Assembly (NCBI GenBank): GCA_045542735.1
Contig: JAZQLQ010000007.1
Coordinates: 1-45,643, forward strand
Direction: 5' to 3'
Length of the DNA stretch: 45,643 nucleotides
Origin: UBA2882 sp045542735
GTDB lineage: Bacteria > Bacillota > Clostridia > Lachnospirales > Lachnospiraceae
Position numbers and translations under genes: made by a program. Shown here in pieces: positions 42,536 to 45,643 of the stretch. Position 1 is the stretch's first letter, and each line of letters opens with the position of its first letter. A model generated the notes under the pieces. That model saw only the letters and a program-made list of their open reading frames with translations, did no database searches and was not told the origin of the DNA.

Positions 42536-42643
42536 ATGAAGGGATATACAGTAACAGAAGGATATATGGGATATGTAGAAGACGAATACATGCTTTTTGC
42601 CAGCGAAGGAGACTACAGAGAATATATGGAAGAAATTGCATAA
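42536..42643 (+). CDS. 35-residue protein
   Basis: A very small gene, ATG 42536 with AAGGAGG 7 bases upstream. It encodes MKGYTVTEGYMGYVEDEYML and continues FASEGDYREYMEEIA: rich in Tyr, Glu and Met, acidic, with two GYM/Y repeats and no TM segment. From memory, similar short proteins occur in related Lachnospiraceae, but I cannot check this. The ideal ribosome site and a structured leader support it as real. Function is unknown. Confidence 0.6.
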   Translation: MKGYTVTEGYMGYVEDEYMLFASEGDYREYMEEIA

Positions 42644-42725
42644 ATAGGCTTTTTCCGTTGAAATCAAGGAGAATAGTTTATATAATATAAGGGTGTCAAA
42701 AGCCATGAAAGAGTGAGGAACATTC

Positions 42726-43568
42726 ATGAGAACTATATCCGTTTCGGAAATTACCAAGAATATAAAAGAAATGTGTATTGAGGCGAATCATTTTTTGTCT
42801 GCTGATATGGAAGATGCCTTAAAAAATGCCTGTGAACAGGAAAAGGCGCCTCTCGGCAAACAGATTTTATGCCAATTACAGGAAAATCTTGCCATTGCTG
42901 GTGAGGATATGATTCCCATCTGCCAAGATACGGGAATGGCGGTTATTTTTATGGAAATCGGTCAGGATGTCCATTTTGAGGGCGGCTTACTGGAGGATGC
43001 CATCAATGAAGGTGTCAGACAAGGATATGTGGAAGGTTTCTTGAGAAAATCAGTAGTCAAAGATCCGCTGATCCGTGAAAATACCAAGGATAATACGCCT
43101 GCCATCATTCACTACGAGATGGTTTCCGGCGATAAAGTCAAAATCACAGTTGCGCCTAAAGGCTTTGGTAGCGAAAATATGAGCCGTGTGTTTATGTTAA
43201 AACCGGCAGACGGTATTGAGGGAGTCAAAAATGCCGTTATGACAGCGGTCAAAGATGCAGGTCCCAATGCTTGTCCGCCCATGGTTGTAGGTGTGGGTAT
43301 TGGTGGTACTTTTGAGAAATGCGCCTTACTGGCAAAAAAAGCTTTGACACGATCGGTTAATCAGCGTTCGGAGATTCCTTATATAAAAGAAATGGAAGAG
43401 GAATTGCTTACAAAGATTAATAAAAGCGGTATCGGACCGGGTGGCTTGGGCGGTAGCACAACAGCGATTGCAGTGAATATCAATACTTATCCGACGCATA
43501 TTGCGGGGCTTCCTGTGGCAATTAATATTTGTTGTCACGTGAACCGCCATAGTGTCAGAGTGATTTAA
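42726..43568 (+). CDS. class I fumarate hydratase, alpha subunit
   Basis: A 280-residue subunit of an iron-sulfur hydro-lyase. ICQDTGMAVIFMEIG holds the first cluster cysteine, GPNACPPMVVGVGIGGTFEK the second, and GPGGLGGSTTAIAVNI the C-terminal motif, with HVNRH at the end. With the beta subunit next door it hydrates fumarate to malate (or works on tartrate; the sequence alone cannot decide). ATG 42726 lies behind GAGGAA. It is full length. Confidence 0.92.
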   Translation: MRTISVSEITKNIKEMCIEANHFLSADMEDALKNACEQEKAPLGKQILCQLQENLAIAGEDMIPICQDTGMAVIFMEIGQDVHFEGGLLEDAINEGVRQGYVEGFLRKSVVKDPLIRENTKDNTPAIIHYEMVSGDKVKITVAPKGFGSENMSRVFMLKPADGIEGVKNAVMTAVKDAGPNACPPMVVGVGIGGTFEKCALLAKKALTRSVNQRSEIPYIKEMEEELLTKINKSGIGPGGLGGSTTAIAVNINTYPTHIAGLPVAINICCHVNRHSVRVI

Positions 43569-43605
43569 ACAGAAGTTTTAACTTTTCAAGCGGAAGGAAA
43601 TGCAA

Positions 43606-44160
43606 ATGGATCGATATATTACCACTCCATTATCAAAAGAACAGGCGGCGGAATTAAAAGCAGGCGACTATGTATATATTACGGGAACAATTTATACAGC
43701 CCGTGATGCAGCCCACAAGAGAATGTATGAGTCGTTGCAAAATAAGGAAGAGCTTCCTATGGATATGGAAAATAATATTATTTATTATATGGGACCTTCT
43801 CCGGCCAGAGAGGGAAGACCCATTGGTTCGGCCGGCCCAACCACTTCCAGTAGAATGGATAAATATGCACCATCCTTATTGGATTTGGGACTTAGAGGCA
43901 TGATTGGCAAAGGAAAACGATCCCAAGAGGTGAGTGATGCTATTGTGCGGAACGGTGCCGTTTATTTTGCTGCTGTCGGAGGCGCCGGGGCACTTTTGTC
44001 AAAGTCCATCCTGTCATCAGAGACCATAGCTTATGATGATTTAGGTACAGAAGCAATTCGCAAGCTGGAGGTTAAAGATTTTCCGGTAATTGTTGTTATC
44101 GATAAAGACGGAAATAACCTTTACGAAACAGCCATAGAGGCTTATAAAGAGGAGATTTAA
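43606..44160 (+). CDS. class I fumarate hydratase, beta subunit
   Basis: A 184-residue subunit. LKAGDYVYITGTIYTARDAA, HKRMYE, IIYYMGPSPAREGRPIGSAG, PTTSSRMDKYAP and MIGKGKRS match the C-terminal half of class I fumarases. The third cluster cysteine comes from the alpha subunit. I choose ATG 43606, 7 bases behind AAGGA; ATG 43600 is too close. It follows the alpha gene by 37 bases. Confidence 0.92.
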   Translation: MDRYITTPLSKEQAAELKAGDYVYITGTIYTARDAAHKRMYESLQNKEELPMDMENNIIYYMGPSPAREGRPIGSAGPTTSSRMDKYAPSLLDLGLRGMIGKGKRSQEVSDAIVRNGAVYFAAVGGAGALLSKSILSSETIAYDDLGTEAIRKLEVKDFPVIVVIDKDGNNLYETAIEAYKEEI

Positions 44161-44260
44161 TCTATCTTATTACAGAGAAAAGAAATGAGTTTCTTCCTAT
44201 ATATATGTGGTTTTATAAAAATAACTACCAGATATTGTTTTGTATCAGAAAGAGGGACAT

Positions 44261-44971
44261 ATGCGTATAGCGTTAATGGTAATCCGAAAATTGTATTTGG
44301 TTCCCAGCCTGTTTTGGAAGATATGCCAATTGGCAAAGAATTATGCAGGTGATTATCTGCCGGGATTTATGCAGGCAAAAAAAATAGCGACTCACGGTAT
44401 TGAAGCGGGAAATGTGACGGTTGAAGTACATGGTTTGGAGAATATCCCTGAAAAAGACGGATTTATATTTTATCCCAATCATCAAGGACTATTTGACGTT
44501 ATGACTTTTTATCAATCCTGTCCCAGACCCTTTGCTTTTGTTATTAAAAAAGAAGCAAAGGATGTTATCTTATTAAAACAGGTGTTGCAGGCAACCGGTT
44601 CTCTTGCCATGGATCGTGATGATATCCGTCAATCCATGCAGGTCATTAACCAAGTAGCAAAAGAAGTGCAAGAAGGTCGTAATTATATCATTTTTGCAGA
44701 AGGTACCCGTAGCCGTAACGGAAACAAGCTTTTGGACTTTAAGGGCGGAAGCTTTAAAGCAGCACAGAAAGCAAAATGTCCCATTGTACCTTGTGCGTTA
44801 ATTGATTCTTATGTTCCTTTTGATGAGAAATCAATAAGACAAGTTACGGTAAAGCTGATTTACTTGCCGCCTATGTATTATGAAGAGTATCAAAAAATGA
44901 AATCCAATGAGATTGCAGACGAAGTGAAGCGGCGTATCGAGGAAGCAATCGCCCAATATGAAAATAAATGA
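44261..44971 (+). CDS. plsC: 1-acyl-glycerol-3-phosphate acyltransferase
   Basis: A 236-residue membrane-associated acyltransferase. NHQGLFD (His74, Asp79) is the catalytic HX4D, EGTRSR (147-152) the phosphate-binding motif, and CPIVPCALIDSY the third block. It adds the second acyl chain to lysophosphatidate. Start ATG 44261 lies behind AGAGGGA; the in-frame ATG at 44240 has no ribosome site. Confidence 0.93.
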   Translation: MRIALMVIRKLYLVPSLFWKICQLAKNYAGDYLPGFMQAKKIATHGIEAGNVTVEVHGLENIPEKDGFIFYPNHQGLFDVMTFYQSCPRPFAFVIKKEAKDVILLKQVLQATGSLAMDRDDIRQSMQVINQVAKEVQEGRNYIIFAEGTRSRNGNKLLDFKGGSFKAAQKAKCPIVPCALIDSYVPFDEKSIRQVTVKLIYLPPMYYEEYQKMKSNEIADEVKRRIEEAIAQYENK

Positions 44972-44983
44972 TGGTGATAGGAA

Positions 44984-45208
44984 ATGGATGACAATTTAAA
45001 GTTTGTCTTAATTATTATAATAATGCTTGTATGTTTAGTGGTCGGATTGTGTCTGGGAGTATTTGTCTGGAAAAAATATGGAGAAGCATATTGTCAACGG
45101 ACAAATGCCAGACGATATCGCATCATAAAATATTGTATTGGTGGACCCACAATGACTCTTGTTATTATAGGCATAATTATTTGCAGTTTTCTTTTGAAAA
45201 TTGATTGA
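44984..45208 (+). CDS. small membrane protein after plsC
   Basis: A 74-residue protein with two TM helices: LKFVLIIIIMLVCLVVGLCL (about 5-27) and MTLVIIGIIICSFLL near the C-terminus, joined by a basic loop (YCQRTNARRYRIIKY). It starts 12 bases after the plsC stop. AGGAA lies immediately before the ATG, closer than ideal. It is not recognised. The stop overlaps the -35 box of the tRNA-Ser promoter. Confidence 0.55.
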   Translation: MDDNLKFVLIIIIMLVCLVVGLCLGVFVWKKYGEAYCQRTNARRYRIIKYCIGGPTMTLVIIGIIICSFLLKID

Positions 45209-45233
45209 CAAACAAAAACCACTTATGTATAAT
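45205..45233 (+). promoter_or_regulatory. promoter of tRNA-Ser
   Basis: TTGACA (45205-45210), 17 bases, TATAAT (45228-45233): perfect consensus. Confidence 0.9.
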
Positions 45234-45296
45234 AACATTTGCGTCACAGACAGACGTTGCAACTTTATATTGGTAGAGGATAAAGTTCAGTAGTAC

Positions 45297-45384
45297 GGAG
45301 AAATACTCAAGAGGCTGAAGAGGCGCCCCTGCTAAGGGTGTAGGTCGTTTACGCGGCGCGAGGGTTCAAATCCCTCTTTCTCCG
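45297..45384 (+). tRNA. tRNA-Ser (anticodon GCT)
   Basis: An 88-base class II tRNA. Acceptor arms are GGAGAAA / TTTCTCC, the anticodon loop CTGCTAA gives GCT (codons AGC/AGT), a long variable arm follows, and the T-arm is GAGGG TTCAAAT CCCTC. The discriminator is G and CCA is not encoded. Confidence 0.97.
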
Positions 45385-45406
45385 TTTCTTCTCTGCCGAA
45401 AAAAGT

Positions 45407-45433
45407 AATCTTATTTGTAAGATTCTTTTTTTT
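45407..45433 (+). terminator. intrinsic terminator after tRNA-Ser
   Basis: AATCTTA (45407-45413) / TAAGATT (45418-45424), then CTTTTTTTT. Confidence 0.85.
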
Positions 45434-45446
45434 CGCAAAAAATGCG

Positions 45447-45475
45447 TTGACTTCGGCTGAGAATGATGATATTAT
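45447..45475 (+). promoter_or_regulatory. rRNA-operon promoter P1 (putative)
   Basis: TTGACT (45447-45452), 17 bases, TATTAT (45470-45475). Confidence 0.7.
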
Positions 45476-45519
45476 GAAAGTCCCCCTCGAAAAAAGGGGA
45501 AGAAAATTAAAAAAAGTGC

Positions 45520-45548
45520 TTGACGAGAGCAAAACGGTGTGTTAGTAT
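45520..45548 (+). promoter_or_regulatory. rRNA-operon promoter P2 (putative)
   Basis: TTGACG (45520-45525), 17 bases, TAGTAT (45543-45548). Confidence 0.7.
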
Positions 45549-45559
45549 ATCACTGTTGC

Positions 45560-45643
45560 GCGTCGAAAGACAGCACAAAGAACCTTGACAAATAAACAGC
45601 AATGCAACCCTGAAAAATTCCAAGAGAAAATTTCAGAGAGTGT
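45560..45643 (+). other. leader expected before a 16S rRNA gene
   Basis: The stretch holding ACCTTGACAAATAAACAGCA and AAAATTTCAGAGAGTGT resembles the region directly before 16S rRNA in Lachnospiraceae genomes (from memory). The 16S start is beyond the window. Confidence 0.6.

Noticed and set aside
44179..44194. AAGAAA-TGAG-TTTCTT as terminator of the fumarase genes
   Set aside because: The stem is only 6 A/T-rich pairs and lacks a proper T run, so it is not listed as a feature.
1..45643. CRISPR arrays and insertion sequences
   Set aside because: No regularly spaced repeats of CRISPR type and no transposase frames were seen on either strand.

Overview
The window looks like a chromosome segment from an anaerobic Firmicute, most likely Lachnospiraceae (class Clostridia). 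Supporting signs are AT-rich coding with strong AGGAGG ribosome sites, a BofA gene next to a DUF2508/YaaL gene, a Tad pilus operon with DUF5702- and DUF6382-type proteins, a DUF6240-type protein beside flagellin, a tyrosyl T-box leader, split class I fumarase genes, and an rRNA-operon leader at the right end. Almost everything reads on the + strand; the exceptions are tRNA-Lys and the DUF2508 gene. All family names come from reading the translations, not from searches. Layout: (1) 1-5662 is an AT-rich, tightly packed six-gene operon that enters from the left: the C-terminus of a radical SAM protein, a winged-helix-like protein, a PLD-nuclease/SF2-helicase fusion, a 59-residue protein, a DndD-like SMC ATPase with a Cys-x-x-Cys hook, and a small protein resembling Dnd-associated protein 4. 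It looks like a DNA-phosphorothioation-related defence system, but no DndA/DndC is visible and a radical SAM gene leads it. This is the best candidate for something undescribed. (2) 5663-7196 is a 600-base non-coding stretch full of palindromes and repeats, then an unknown gene and a Tn916-type excisionase with no integrase: the worn end of an integrative element that may have carried the defence operon. (3) 7197-14976 is a patchwork of accessory genes: R2K-type ATP-grasp enzyme, lipoprotein, flavin reductase, HTH-Fic protein, small MutS-like ATPase, low-molecular-weight phosphatase, and an XRE regulator with a small partner. (4) 15050-22265 is core: tRNA-Lys with its own promoter and terminator on the - strand, tatD, rsmA (ksgA), a very acidic TPR protein with a degenerate P-loop, and glgB. 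(5) 22201-27506 holds a flagellin unit (sigma-28-like promoter, DUF6240-type protein, flagellin, FliS), then DUF2508 and bofA. (6) 27553-37270 is a Tad (Flp) pilus operon of 11 genes behind one strong promoter: prepilin peptidase, TadZ, TadA/CpaF, TadB, TadC, a 55-residue pilin, three pseudopilin or TadE-like proteins, a second peptidase and an FHA membrane protein. Several members are unusual: TadC has a large exported insertion, one TadE carries two Cys/His modules, and TadZ lacks a normal P-loop. (7) 37326-45208 is housekeeping: rhomboid protease, flavodoxin-SCP2 fusion, HIT protein, a DtxR/MntR-like regulator whose metal ligands look lost, T-box plus tyrS, a 35-residue protein whose ribosome site is buried in a hairpin, class I fumarase, and PlsC. 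(8) 45205-45643 has a tRNA-Ser with promoter and terminator, then two promoters and the leader of what should be an rRNA operon just beyond the window. How the genes work together: the left operon combines DNA recognition or cutting (PLD helicase) with an SMC-type ATPase, as in Dnd-linked restriction. The Tad genes encode a complete surface pilus with its ATPases, platform, peptidases, pilin and minor pilins. The flagellin unit couples the filament subunit to its chaperone. The right end joins translation genes (tyrS, tRNA, rRNA) on the leading strand.
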